Shown here: in pieces, positions 1-8,293 of the stretch | Layout: every line of letters starts with the position of its first letter | Numbering within the stretch: position 1 is the stretch's first letter | Origin: Variovorax dokdonensis | GTDB taxonomy: Bacteria; Pseudomonadota; Gammaproteobacteria; Burkholderiales; Burkholderiaceae_C | Assembly (NCBI RefSeq): GCF_030316895.1 | Contig: NZ_JASZYV010000003.1 | Coordinates: 989,758-1,053,757, forward strand | Length of the DNA stretch: 64,000 bases | Direction of reading: 5' to 3' | Notes under the pieces: generated by a model | Databases searched by the model: none | What the model was told of the DNA's origin: nothing | What the model saw: the letters and a program-made list of their open reading frames with translations, nothing else | Translations under genes and position numbers: made by a program

Positions 1-1
1 G

Positions 2-1501
2 ACCACCTGGGGCGAAAAGATCGGCACCGTCACCAACAGCGAGCGCCGCATCTCGCGCGTCCGCCCGGCGGTGCCGGCGCCCGGGGCGGCGCGGCACGAC
101 TGGTCGGTCGTGGTCGATGTGGCGCGGCGGCTGGAGACTCGGTTGCCGCGGCGCACGAACGACGGACGTTCCCTCTTTCCCTACGCGCTTGACAATGCAG
201 CCGGCGCAGAGGCCATCTGGCTCGAGCACCGCGAGTCGACGCGCGGGCGCGATCTGGACATCACCGGCCTTGACTGGGCCCAGCTCGACGCGCAGGGCCC
301 ACAGCAGTGGCCCATGCCTGAGGGCGCACTCGAAGGCTGCAGCCGACTGTACGAAGACGGGATCTTTCCCACCCCGGATGGCAAGGCGCGCTTCGTCGAC
401 GCCGTCTACGCACCGACCGCGGAAACACCGGATGCCGAACATCCGCTGTGGCTCAATACGGGCCGCTTGCGCGACCAATGGCACGGCACCAGCCGCACCG
501 GCACCCTGGGGCGACTGTTCGGTCACGTGCCGGAGCCGGCGCTGCAAATGCATCCGCAGGACATGGGCAAACGGCAACTGAGCGACGGCGACCTCGTGCG
601 CGTCTCTTCCCGGCGCGGTGCCATCGTGCTGCCAGTAGAAGGCTGCGCCGATCTCACGCCCGGACAAGTGTTCTCAGCCATGCACTGGGGCAGCGAGATC
701 GTCGGCGGCCAGGGGCCAGAGGGTGCGGCGCTGGGCGGTGTCAATGCGCTGACCAACAACGCCTTCTGTCCGGATTCGAAGCAGCCCGAGCTCAAGCACG
801 CAGCCGTGCAAGTCGCCGCCGCGCGGCTGCCATGGACCCTGTTGGCCATGGCACTGCTGCCGTCGTCCAGCGCATTGCAAATCCTGCATCTTCTGCGAAG
901 CAAGATGACGCAGTTTCAGTTCGCCACCTGCGTGCCCTTTGCTGCCGACGGCGTAGCGCTTGGCGCGTCAGACGCGGCTTGGAGCGGCGTCTTGCTGCGT
1001 GCGGCGCACCGCGAGCCCGTAACCTCACGGTTGCTCGACGAGATCGAAGCACTGTTGGGGCTGGATGCCCCCGAATCGATGCGCTATGCCGACGCCGGGC
1101 GCGGCCAGCGGCGTGCCCTGCGGTTGAATGACAGCAAGATGGGCGACGGTCGCCTGCGCGCCGTTCTTCTGGCCGGTGACACGCGCGCTGAATCCTGGAT
1201 TCGCACCCTGGTGCAAGACCAGTTGCCAGCTCAGGCCTTCGGACGCCAGTTGCTGCGGTCGAGCAGCCGCGCGCCCAGCGGCGTCAGCGCCCGCGGCAAA
1301 GTGGTGTGCAACTGCCTGGATGTGTCCGAGACCGCCATCGTCAACGTATTGGGTCGCGCCGATGCGCCGCGCGGGAGCGAAGACGAACGCTTGGCCGACC
1401 TGCAGTGCCAACTGCGTTGCGGCACCAGTTGCGGCTCCTGTGTGCCTGAACTTCGCCGGATGCTGCGTGCCAGCGAAGTCACCGTGGCGGCGCCATCGTG
1501 A
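2..1501 (+). CDS. nasA: Assimilatory nitrate reductase, large subunit (C-terminal part, 5' truncated)
   Basis: The reading frame is open from base 2, so the gene begins upstream of the window. The first visible residues (GEKIGTVTNSERRISR) are typical of the molybdopterin oxidoreductase core of nitrate reductases. A molybdopterin-dinucleotide-binding domain follows from about base 446 (LWLNTGRLRDQWHG) and ends near NALTNNAFCPDSKQPELKHAAV. A connecting segment of roughly 170 residues leads to a C-terminal BFD-like [2Fe-2S] domain with Cys-Asn-Cys near base 1306 and CGTSCGSC near base 1420. This is the domain order of cytoplasmic NasA, which reduces nitrate to nitrite for nitrogen assimilation. 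cobA, 1 kb downstream, makes the siroheme precursor for the partner nitrite reductase. The nitrite reductase genes are presumably upstream, outside the window. Confidence 0.93.
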   Translation, partial: TTWGEKIGTVTNSERRISRVRPAVPAPGAARHDWSVVVDVARRLETRLPRRTNDGRSLFPYALDNAAGAEAIWLEHRESTRGRDLDITGLDWAQLDAQGPQQWPMPEGALEGCSRLYEDGIFPTPDGKARFVDAVYAPTAETPDAEHPLWLNTGRLRDQWHGTSRTGTLGRLFGHVPEPALQMHPQDMGKRQLSDGDLVRVSSRRGAIVLPVEGCADLTPGQVFSAMHWGSEIVGGQGPEGAALGGVNALTNNAFCPDSKQPELKHAAVQVAAARLPWTLLAMALLPSSSALQILHLLRSKMTQFQFATCVPFAADGVALGASDAAWSGVLLRAAHREPVTSRLLDEIEALLGLDAPESMRYADAGRGQRRALRLNDSKMGDGRLRAVLLAGDTRAESWIRTLVQDQLPAQAFGRQLLRSSSRAPSGVSARGKVVCNCLDVSETAIVNVLGRADAPRGSEDERLADLQCQLRCGTSCGSCVPELRRMLRASEVTVAAPS

Positions 1502-1602
1502 AAGTCGGCCCTCCGCAATTTCCGCATGCCGTGCGCGGGCATAAGAACCTGGGCGATTCGGCATAAGGCTTGCTGGACAATCGGGGGCAGCCAGGACCAC
1601 TC

Positions 1603-2571
1603 ATGGGTATCAGCCACTACATCAAGGAAATCGGACGCGGTGCCCGCGGGGCACGGTCGCTCGACCGCGACCAGGCGCGTGACCTCTTCGGACAGGTGCT
1701 CGACGGGACGGTGACCGACCTGGAGATCGGCGCCTTCTGTCTGGCCATGCGGATCAAGGGCGAGACGCCCGCCGAGATGGCCGGGTTTCTCGACGCCACC
1801 CATGAGCGCATGGCACGGTTTTCATCTGGCCGGTTGACAGTGGTTCTGCCCAGCTACAACGGTGCTCGCAAGCTGCCCGTGCTCACGCCGCTGCTCGGCT
1901 GCCTGCTGGCCCGCGAGGGACACGCCGTGCTGTTGCACGGTACCCAGACCGAAACGCGGCGCGTCACCTCGTCATCGGTGCTGGAGGCGATGGGCATCGC
2001 GGCCGCACTGGACGTTCAGGCATTGCGTGCCGGCGAGCTTGTTCATGTCGATACGGGCGTACTCAGCCCCGGCCTCAAGCGGCTGCTGGCCGTGCGCCAG
2101 GTGGTGGGCCTGCGCAATCCGGCTCACAGCGTGGTCAAGCTGATGCAGCCGGCGCTTGGTGGCAACCTCGTCCTGTCGAGCTACACGCATCCGGCGTACC
2201 TGGATTCGATGAATCAGACCTTTGCGCTGCTGGACATGCATGCCCTGCTCTCGCGCGGCCTGGAGGGCGAGAGCGCGGCCGATCCGCGCCGCACCGCGCA
2301 GGTGGATGGCTACGTGCATGGGCAGCGCATCGAGCTTCAGGCCCAGGCCGCGGGCACGCTCGACGAAGTGCCCGGCCTGCCGGAAGCCATCGACGCAGAC
2401 ACGACCGCCCGCTACACCCAGGATGTGCTCGATGGTCGACTGCCGGTTCCGCTTGCCATCGCTCGCCAGATCGAGCACGTCGCGCGGCTTTGCGCACTGA
2501 TCGAAGCGGGGCGCGACAGCGCCGAAGCATCTCAACCTCAACTGGCCGCGACCATGGCCCTCGACCCATGA
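1603..2571 (+). CDS. ybiB: YbiB-family DNA-binding protein (TrpD-like fold)
   Basis: This 322-residue protein begins MGISHYIKEIGRGARGARSL and has the helical N-terminal and glycosyltransferase-family-3 core of YbiB, a TrpD2-type relative of anthranilate phosphoribosyltransferase. Known family members bind nucleic acid rather than making tryptophan intermediates. The ATG at 1603 was chosen because the family N-terminus starts there; a TTG in frame at 1570 would add eleven unlikely residues. It lies about 100 bases after nasA and its stop overlaps the cobA start (ATGA), so it is probably cotranscribed and translationally coupled with cobA. Its role next to nitrate assimilation genes is not clear from sequence. 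Confidence 0.85.
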   Translation: MGISHYIKEIGRGARGARSLDRDQARDLFGQVLDGTVTDLEIGAFCLAMRIKGETPAEMAGFLDATHERMARFSSGRLTVVLPSYNGARKLPVLTPLLGCLLAREGHAVLLHGTQTETRRVTSSSVLEAMGIAAALDVQALRAGELVHVDTGVLSPGLKRLLAVRQVVGLRNPAHSVVKLMQPALGGNLVLSSYTHPAYLDSMNQTFALLDMHALLSRGLEGESAADPRRTAQVDGYVHGQRIELQAQAAGTLDEVPGLPEAIDADTTARYTQDVLDGRLPVPLAIARQIEHVARLCALIEAGRDSAEASQPQLAATMALDP

Positions 2572-3389
2572 ATGCCATCCCATCCCTGCAAGGCACTTGC
2601 ACCCTGGTGGGTGCCGGCCCTGGCGACCCCGAACTGCTCACCCTCAAGGCCGTCAAGGCGATCAGGGCTGCCACGGTGCTGCTGGTGGACGACCTGGTGA
2701 ACGACGAAGTGCTTTCGCACGCTCGGCCCGACGCCCGAATCGTGCATGTCGGCAAACGGGGCGGCTGCAAGAGCACGCCGCAGGCATTCATCGAGAAGCT
2801 GATGATTGCGGCGGTGCGTGAAGGCGAGCATGTGGTGCGGCTCAAAGGCGGTGACCCGTTCATCTTCGGTCGCGGCGGCGAGGAGGTGGAGCACTTGCGG
2901 GCTGCGGGCATCGAGGCGCGCGTCGTCAATGGCATCACCTCCGGCCTGGCTGCGGTCACCGCGCTGAACGTGCCGCTCACCCATCGAGACCGGGCGCAAG
3001 GCGTCGTCTTCGTGACCGGACATGCCAAGGCCGATGCTCCAGATGCCCATTCGACCGATTGGCTTGCGCTGGCTGCAGCCGCTCGCGATGCGCGCCTGAC
3101 GCTTGTCGTCTACATGGGCATGGCGGGCGCCGCTCACATCCAGCATGGCTTGCTGAGTGCACTGCCCGGCGAAACGCCGGTGGCCGTGGTGCAGCATGCG
3201 ACGTTGCGCGAACAGCGCCACGTCGTGGGCACGCTTGGCCGACTGCACGAGATCCTGGCCAACTCCGGACTTGGCAGCCCGGCCGTGATCGTCGTGGGCG
3301 ATGTGCTCAAGGGCATGGCCGCCGCGATGGCGACAGACGAGAAGGGCAAGGCCCAACCCGACGGCGCACAAGCGTCCCGCGTGGCTTGA
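2568..3389 (+). CDS. cobA: Uroporphyrinogen-III C-methyltransferase
   Basis: This 273-residue protein uses S-adenosylmethionine to methylate uroporphyrinogen III at C2 and C7, giving precorrin-2, the first committed step to siroheme and cobalamin. It shows the family signatures in order: VGAGPGDPELLTLKA near the N-terminus, DDLVNDEVL, VRLKGGDPFIFGRGGEE in the middle, GITSGLAAVTALNVPLTHR, and a YMGMAG segment towards the end. It is a stand-alone SUMT, without the CysG dehydrogenase/ferrochelatase half. The start overlaps the stop of the YbiB-like gene by four bases. Its position after nasA points to siroheme supply for assimilatory nitrite reduction. Confidence 0.95.
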   Translation: MNAIPSLQGTCTLVGAGPGDPELLTLKAVKAIRAATVLLVDDLVNDEVLSHARPDARIVHVGKRGGCKSTPQAFIEKLMIAAVREGEHVVRLKGGDPFIFGRGGEEVEHLRAAGIEARVVNGITSGLAAVTALNVPLTHRDRAQGVVFVTGHAKADAPDAHSTDWLALAAAARDARLTLVVYMGMAGAAHIQHGLLSALPGETPVAVVQHATLREQRHVVGTLGRLHEILANSGLGSPAVIVVGDVLKGMAAAMATDEKGKAQPDGAQASRVA

Positions 3390-4588
3390 GCGCCGACTTC
3401 GACGTCATCGTCATTGGCGCGGGTGCAGCCGGGCTCTTCTGCGCCGCCAGGGCCGGTCAGCGCGGCCTGAAGGTGCTTCTGGTCGACCACAACTCCCGCG
3501 TGGCCGAAAAGATCCGAATCTCTGGAGGCGGGCGAGCCAACTTCACCAATCGCGACCTCGATCCGCGCGCGCCGCAAAGGCACTTCGTCGGCGGCAACCC
3601 GCACTTCTGCCGCTCCGCACTGGCCCGCTTCACGCCCCAGCATTTCATCGACTTGGTGGAGCGCCACGGCATCGCCTGGCACGAAAAGCACAAGGGCCAG
3701 TTGTTCTGCGACGGACCTTCGCAGCAGTTGATCGACATGCTGATCTCCGAATGCGAGCGCGCCGGCGTGCTGCACTGGCAGCCTTGCAGCGTGCTGGCTG
3801 TACGACACGAGGGAGGAGCCTACGTGCTCGACTCCTCGCGCGGAACTTTGCGTGCGGCCAAGCTCGTGGTCGCGACGGGAGGTTTGTCGATTCCGCAGAT
3901 CGGTGCGACCGACTTCGGCTTCAGGCTGGGCAAGCAATTCGGCCTGCGCGTCGTGGAACCGCGCCCGGCTCTGGTGCCACTCACATTTGGCGGCGAGGCC
4001 TGGTCGCCCTACGCTGAGCTCGCGGGCCTCGCCCTGCCCGTGACCATCTCGACTGGCACAGGCAAGTCGCGGATGAGCTTCAACGAAGACTTGCTCTTCA
4101 CGCATCGCGGTCTTTCCGGGCCGGCGGTGCTTCAGATTTCTTCCTATTGGCAGGCCGGCGCTCCTTTGGTCGTCGACTTTGCGCCGGAGGTGGCCATGGA
4201 GGAGCGCCTTCGCGAAGCCAAGAACCGATCGCGCAAGCAGGTGGCCAACGAATTGGCGCAATGGATGCCGGCGCGACTGGCCAATGCGTGGGTCGCGCAG
4301 GATGCGGGGCTTGCTCGCCCTGTCAATGAGGTGGCCGACCGCGCCCTCGTGCAACTGGCCGAGCGCATCGGTCGCTGGCAGATCACGCCCACCGGCACCG
4401 AGGGCTACAAGAAGGCCGAGGTGACAGCTGGCGGCATCGACACCCGAGATCTGTCGTCGCAGACGATGGAGTCGAAGCAGCCGGGCTTGTATTTCATCGG
4501 CGAGGTGGTCGATGTGACCGGCTGGCTGGGCGGCTACAACTTCCAGTGGGCCTGGGCCAGCGCGGACGCCTGCGCACAGGCTCTCTGA
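3386..4588 (+). CDS. NAD(P)/FAD-dependent oxidoreductase, BaiN/HI0933 family
   Basis: A 400-residue flavoprotein with an N-terminal FAD-binding motif (VIVIGAGAAGLFCA, residues about 6-19), the family signature ISGGGRANFTN near residue 50, GLSGPAVLQISSYW in the middle, and a C-terminal TAGGI...GLYFIGEVVDVTGWLGGYNFQWAWASA segment that closes the FAD site. These mark the BaiN/YhiN-type family of soluble flavoproteins, whose substrates are mostly unknown. I see no ATG upstream in frame; a TTG at 3386 overlaps the cobA stop (TTGA), so a coupled TTG start is the best choice. Its place at the end of the nasA-ybiB-cobA string is suggestive but does not define a substrate. Confidence 0.85.
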   Translation: MSADFDVIVIGAGAAGLFCAARAGQRGLKVLLVDHNSRVAEKIRISGGGRANFTNRDLDPRAPQRHFVGGNPHFCRSALARFTPQHFIDLVERHGIAWHEKHKGQLFCDGPSQQLIDMLISECERAGVLHWQPCSVLAVRHEGGAYVLDSSRGTLRAAKLVVATGGLSIPQIGATDFGFRLGKQFGLRVVEPRPALVPLTFGGEAWSPYAELAGLALPVTISTGTGKSRMSFNEDLLFTHRGLSGPAVLQISSYWQAGAPLVVDFAPEVAMEERLREAKNRSRKQVANELAQWMPARLANAWVAQDAGLARPVNEVADRALVQLAERIGRWQITPTGTEGYKKAEVTAGGIDTRDLSSQTMESKQPGLYFIGEVVDVTGWLGGYNFQWAWASADACAQAL

Positions 4589-4655
4589 TGCCGGAACCCG
4601 GATCGCTCCGCCGGTGACTTTTACGGAGGCTGAAGCCTCCACGGTCCGCCGGCCA

Positions 4656-5753
4656 TCAGCGCAGTCCCTCCCACCAGCGTCGGTTGTCTCGCTGCTTGCC
4701 AATCGTGAGCACTTCGCCGATCTCCGGCGTCGCCAGATCGATGCCTTGAGCCTGCGCGAGCGCCGATACGCGTTCCAACGGGTCTCGCCAGGTGTGGAAC
4801 GCCAGGTCGAAGGTGCTGTTGTGAACCAGATAAAGCGTTCGCGCGCCCAAGTCGCGAAAAGCCTGGACTGTCTCTTCCGGGCGCATGTGCACGCTGGGCC
4901 AGTAGCTGTCGTAGGCCCCGTTTTCCATGAGCGCGATATCGATCGGCGGCAATCGACGCCCGATCTCCTTGAAGCCTGGAAAGTATCCCGAGTCGCCCGA
5001 GTAGAAGATGTGCTGCTCCCCGCTTCGCAGCGACCAGGAGGCCCAAAGGGTGCTGTCACGGTCCCACAGGCTACGGCCGGAAAAGTGCTGGGACGGGGTG
5101 GCCGTCAGGGTCACGTCACCCCATTGGCTCTCATCCCACCAATCGAACTCCTGGATCTGATCGGCTGGAATGCCCCATTCGCGCAGGCGCTTGCCCACCC
5201 CAAGCGGCACGAAATAGCGGCGCACCCGATCCTTGAGTGCCTCGATGGTGGGCACATCGAGGTGATCGTAGTGGTCGTGCGACAGGATGAGCCCCTCGAT
5301 CGGCGGCACGTCTGCCAGGCCAAGCGGAGGTGGGTGAAATCGCTTCGGCCCCGCCCAAGTCAGCGGCGAGGCGCGCGGTCCGAACACCGGATCGATCAGC
5401 CACCACTTGCCCCGAAGCTTAAGCATGTGCGAGGAGTGTCCCAAGCGAATAATGTGGTTGGACACGTCATCCAGCGCCTGCAACGAGGTGGAGTCGAGCA
5501 TCCGCACAGGGATGGGATCGACCGGCACCGTGCCCTCCTTGCCGGTAAATAGGAAGCGAGACCAGATGGCCCAACCTGAAGCACTTGGCTGAGCCTGGGG
5601 GTTGGGCATGTTCCGGAAGCGCGCGTTCTCCGCCTCGAACTGGGGCGACGCAGTAAGTCGCTCCTGCGACGGATCCGGGCTTTCGGCGCCTGCCTGCCCT
5701 GAAAGCAAGGCAGTGAACACTGGAATCAGACAGCCACAGGTGAGTCGCTTCAT
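4656..5753 (-). CDS. Exported metallo-beta-lactamase-fold hydrolase
   Basis: A 365-residue protein starting with a basic, hydrophobic signal peptide (MKRLTCGCLIPVFTALLSG, cleavage likely after GQAGA). The body carries the metal-binding motif SHDHYDHLD, a later FYSGDSGYFPGF segment and LMENGAYD, matching the lactonase/NAPE-PLD-like (UlaG/RomA) branch of the metallo-beta-lactamase superfamily. Such enzymes hydrolyse phosphodiester or ester bonds using two metals; the substrate here is unknown. A start 39 bases upstream is possible, but the ATG at 5753 begins a proper signal sequence. It is divergent from rpsU and converges on the flavoprotein gene. The cysteines inside the hydrophobic core of the signal leave a lipoprotein as a weaker option. 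Confidence 0.82.
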   Translation of the reverse strand: MKRLTCGCLIPVFTALLSGQAGAESPDPSQERLTASPQFEAENARFRNMPNPQAQPSASGWAIWSRFLFTGKEGTVPVDPIPVRMLDSTSLQALDDVSNHIIRLGHSSHMLKLRGKWWLIDPVFGPRASPLTWAGPKRFHPPPLGLADVPPIEGLILSHDHYDHLDVPTIEALKDRVRRYFVPLGVGKRLREWGIPADQIQEFDWWDESQWGDVTLTATPSQHFSGRSLWDRDSTLWASWSLRSGEQHIFYSGDSGYFPGFKEIGRRLPPIDIALMENGAYDSYWPSVHMRPEETVQAFRDLGARTLYLVHNSTFDLAFHTWRDPLERVSALAQAQGIDLATPEIGEVLTIGKQRDNRRWWEGLR

Positions 5754-5793
5754 GAATCTGTACCTTCGCTGGCGAGCTTGACGGACCGCCATC

Positions 5794-5822
5794 TTCCATT
5801 GCCGACAAAGGCTTGCTATAAT
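5794..5822 (+). promoter_or_regulatory. Extended -10 promoter for rpsU
   Basis: A perfect TATAAT at 5817-5822 is preceded by TG one base before it (TGCTATAAT), the extended -10 form. A weak -35 (TTCCAT) sits at 17 bases spacing. The predicted transcript would have a leader of about 135 bases before rpsU, which includes a small hairpin with arms CTTCGT (5873-5878) and ACGAAG (5884-5889). Confidence 0.6.
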
Positions 5823-5963
5823 TGAGGGCTAATTTTTTGGCCACCCTTCTCAACGGCCAGTTACGAGAGCGGCTTCGTGAGCAACGAAGACGCGAGCGAG
5901 TTGAGGAAACCAGCAGCCGGGTTCTCGATCTTGCCGGGCTACATCAAAGCATTGACGAGTTAA

Positions 5964-6176
5964 ATGACCACCATCCGCGTTAAAGAAAACGAGCCCTTCG
6001 ACGTCGCCCTGCGCCGCTTCAAGCGCACCATCGAGAAGCTGGGCCTCCTCACCGACCTGCGTGCCCGCGAGTTCTACGAAAAGCCGACCGCTGAGCGCAA
6101 GCGCAAGAAGGCAGCTGCCGTCAAGCGCCATTACAAGCGCGTGCGCAGCATGCAATTGCCCAAGAAGCTCTATTAA
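5964..6176 (+). CDS. rpsU: 30S ribosomal protein S21
   Basis: The 70-residue product begins [20 protein letters not shown] and ends [10 protein letters not shown], the full-length, strongly basic S21 of beta-proteobacteria. S21 binds the small subunit near the anti-Shine-Dalgarno region and helps initiation. The upstream Shine-Dalgarno match is weak (GACGAG). It is the first gene of an rpsU-yqeY unit, but dnaG and rpoD, which often follow in the macromolecular synthesis operon, are absent; a NUDIX gene follows instead. Confidence 0.97.
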
Positions 6177-6198
6177 AGAGCCTTTCTCCGTCGCATTG

Positions 6199-6260
6199 GC
6201 ATTGGCCAATGCAACGATTGAGCCGCGCCGGGGTCACCTGCCGCGGCTTTGTTCATTTTT
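6199..6260 (+). terminator. Palindrome and attenuator-like hairpin between rpsU and yqeY
   Basis: A perfect 14-base palindrome (GCATTGGCCAATGC) lies at 6199-6212. It is followed by a hairpin with arms AGCCGCG (6221-6227) and CGCGGCT (6242-6248) and a T-rich tail to 6260. The loop is 14 bases, so termination is probably partial. Such an element would give more rpsU message than yqeY message, as the internal terminator after rpsU does in the E. coli operon. Confidence 0.5.
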
Positions 6261-6275
6261 GCTCAAGGAAAACGC

Positions 6276-6725
6276 ATGTCCCTCAAGGAACGTATCAACG
6301 AAGACATGAAGAGCGCCATGCGCGCCAAGGAATCCGAGCGCTTGGCGACCATTCGCCTACTGATGGCCGCACTCAAGCAAAAGGAAGTCGACGAGCGAAT
6401 CGAACTCGACGATGCGATGGTGGTCGCCGTCATCGACAAGATGCTCAAGCAGCGCAAGGACTCGGTCGCCGCCTTTGCCCAAGGCGGTCGCCAGGATCTG
6501 GCTGACAAGGAAGCTGCCGAAATCAAGGTACTTGAGGTCTACCTGCCCCAGCGCATGGGCGCCGAGGAGATCGCTGCCGAGGTCAATGCCATCGTCACCG
6601 AAATGGGCGCCAAAGGGCCTGGCGACATGGGCAAGGTGATGGGCGCCGTCAAGACCCGTCTCGCTGGAAAGGCGGACATGGGCGTCGTCAGCGCTGCCGT
6701 GAAGGCCGCTCTGGCGGGCGACTGA
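6276..6725 (+). CDS. yqeY: GatB/YqeY domain protein
   Basis: This 149-residue protein (MSLKERINEDMKSAMRAKES...) is the stand-alone YqeY form of the helical domain found at the C-terminus of the GatB subunit of glutamyl-tRNA(Gln) amidotransferase. The free protein has no firmly assigned reaction. Family markers include LATIRLLMAALKQKE near the N-terminus, LEVYLPQRM in the middle and GPGDMGKVMGAVK towards the end. The ATG at 6276 follows a purine-rich AAGGAAAAC; an alternative in-frame start at 6249 would fall in the T-tract of the upstream hairpin. The stop overlaps the next gene by one base. Confidence 0.93.
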   Translation: MSLKERINEDMKSAMRAKESERLATIRLLMAALKQKEVDERIELDDAMVVAVIDKMLKQRKDSVAAFAQGGRQDLADKEAAEIKVLEVYLPQRMGAEEIAAEVNAIVTEMGAKGPGDMGKVMGAVKTRLAGKADMGVVSAAVKAALAGD

Positions 6726-7198
6726 TGAACCCCGGCGACGACGGCGGCCTTGTGCTCAAGGCATGCGCCTGCGTGGTGGACAGGCTCGGGCGATTGCTTG
6801 TTTTCTTTCATCCCGGTGACGGCAACATGCAGTTGCCAAAGGGCACCGTCGAACCCGGCGAGTCGCCGGAAGCTGCCGTTCGGCGCGAGCTACTCGAGGA
6901 GTCGGGCATCGACTACACCGGCCCATTAGAGCCTCTAGGCATCTTGGAGCGCCAATGCCCGGCCGGAGTAGAAGGCAACAAGGCGTCGCATCCACAACTG
7001 TGGCATCTGTACCTGATGCGTATCGAGCATGAGCTGCCGAATGCCTTCGAGCACATTGCCGAAGGTAGCCCTGAGGAAGATGGCCTGGTCTTTCGCTTCC
7101 GCTGGTTGGCCACCGGCGACGAACTCGACGAGTTCATTGCCCCCTACCGCCAAGCCATCGGCATGGCCCAGGCCGCATGGGCCACAACCGCTCCCTGA
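6725..7198 (+). CDS. NUDIX hydrolase
   Basis: A 157-residue protein with a complete Nudix box at residues 40-62: G40, E46, R54, E55, E58, E59 and G61 all fit GX5EX7REUXEEXGU. These enzymes cleave nucleoside diphosphates linked to another moiety, using Mg2+ held by the box glutamates. The sequence before the box (FFHPGDGNMQLPKG) resembles the Ap4A/NTP-type enzymes, but substrate cannot be read from sequence. The start overlaps the yqeY stop (ATGA), so translation is probably coupled. It converges on the fimbrial locus across about 55 bases in which I see no clear terminator. Confidence 0.9.
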   Translation: MNPGDDGGLVLKACACVVDRLGRLLVFFHPGDGNMQLPKGTVEPGESPEAAVRRELLEESGIDYTGPLEPLGILERQCPAGVEGNKASHPQLWHLYLMRIEHELPNAFEHIAEGSPEEDGLVFRFRWLATGDELDEFIAPYRQAIGMAQAAWATTAP

Positions 7199-7252
7199 CC
7201 ATCACTTTGCGCCCGGCGGAATCTGCGATCAGCCTGAGCGCATCGATCGGAC

Positions 7253-8293
7253 TCAGTCGTAGAGAACCAGGATGGTCGCCGTCGCGGTGAACGGGCCGAC
7301 CTTCGGAACTCCGAGTGAAACCAGGCTGGCTGACATCTCCACACTGGCATTCGATTGACTCGCCGAGAAGTTGACCAGCGGAAAGGGCTCTTGAAGCGCA
7401 ACCTGCCTGCCGTTCGCATCGTTAATGCGAATGCCGAAGTTGCTGTCTCGGGTCGGCAAAATCAGACCGTTCATGATTGGGTGACTTGTCTGCAGGTAAC
7501 CCCCAATCTTGATGGGCGTCGCGCACTGCTTTTCGAGCGCGAGCGAGAACGGTTGGGTTGGCACCGCCGGCATGAAGCCGCTTCCGGTCGACTGTATCGG
7601 ACCGAAATCGATAACCCCAGGCTCCGGCGTCACTTTCACGTCGACCTTGCAAGAAGTCCCAACAATGTTGGACAGGCCAGAAAGAACGTACTGAAAGCTT
7701 GGCTGACAACAGTTGATGCCCCGCACACCATCGAACTGGAACAGCGAAAACATGTCCTGAGTCGGCTTCAAGAACGGCGACAGGCCATGTTTACGGATGA
7801 TGATCTGGTAGGTGATACTGACATTGATGAAGCATCTGCCTGCTTCATAGTCCGTCGGGGAGCACGGCGGGAGCACAAACTCAGTGGGCACACCGGAAAA
7901 CATCCACTCCAACGGATACTCGGTCCCGTTGAACTTGATTGAAATACTGATGCCCCAAGAATTGGGATCGCCCGGATAGAGTGCCTGACTCTTGCCCATC
8001 ACCGAGTAAAAGGAGATGGGGTCAGCGATGCCAAGGGTCCAGTCGTTTTGCGCCTTCTTGCACGTCCCCGACGTGGTGCGAGTAGGGGAGATCCAGATGA
8101 TCGACCCATCTGGCACCGAATCGGGAACTGACAGACGACCTATGGGTTCGACGAACTGCGTTTCGTTGGTGTAAGTCTGGCAGGTAAGGGCCCACGCCGA
8201 TTGGCTGCCGATAGCGGCAAGAATCAGAAAAGTACCAATAGCAAGCGCTTTGCGAACCCGCTTAGCCCATCCTTGCAGCTTCACGGTCATCAT
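7253..8293 (-). CDS. Fimbrial tip adhesin (two-domain, chaperone-usher type)
   Basis: A 346-residue exported protein: signal peptide ending near GSQSAWA, then a Cys-rich N-terminal domain of about 180 residues without a recognised family, then a C-terminal pilin-like domain starting around GTSCKVDVKVTPEPGVIDFG and ending FTATATILVLYD, the alternating hydrophobic strand typical of subunits that are complemented by a chaperone. This length and two-domain plan suit a tip adhesin. The ATG at 8293 overlaps the chaperone stop (ATGA); a start 18 bases upstream is less likely. It is the last gene of a pilin-usher-chaperone-adhesin operon. The receptor bound by the N-terminal domain is unknown. Confidence 0.75.
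   Translation of the reverse strand: MMTVKLQGWAKRVRKALAIGTFLILAAIGSQSAWALTCQTYTNETQFVEPIGRLSVPDSVPDGSIIWISPTRTTSGTCKKAQNDWTLGIADPISFYSVMGKSQALYPGDPNSWGISISIKFNGTEYPLEWMFSGVPTEFVLPPCSPTDYEAGRCFINVSITYQIIIRKHGLSPFLKPTQDMFSLFQFDGVRGINCCQPSFQYVLSGLSNIVGTSCKVDVKVTPEPGVIDFGPIQSTGSGFMPAVPTQPFSLALEKQCATPIKIGGYLQTSHPIMNGLILPTRDSNFGIRINDANGRQVALQEPFPLVNFSASQSNASVEMSASLVSLGVPKVGPFTATATILVLYD

Noticed and set aside
1570..1602. TTG start of the YbiB-like gene at 1570
   Set aside because: It adds eleven residues unrelated to the family; the ATG at 1603 matches the usual N-terminus.
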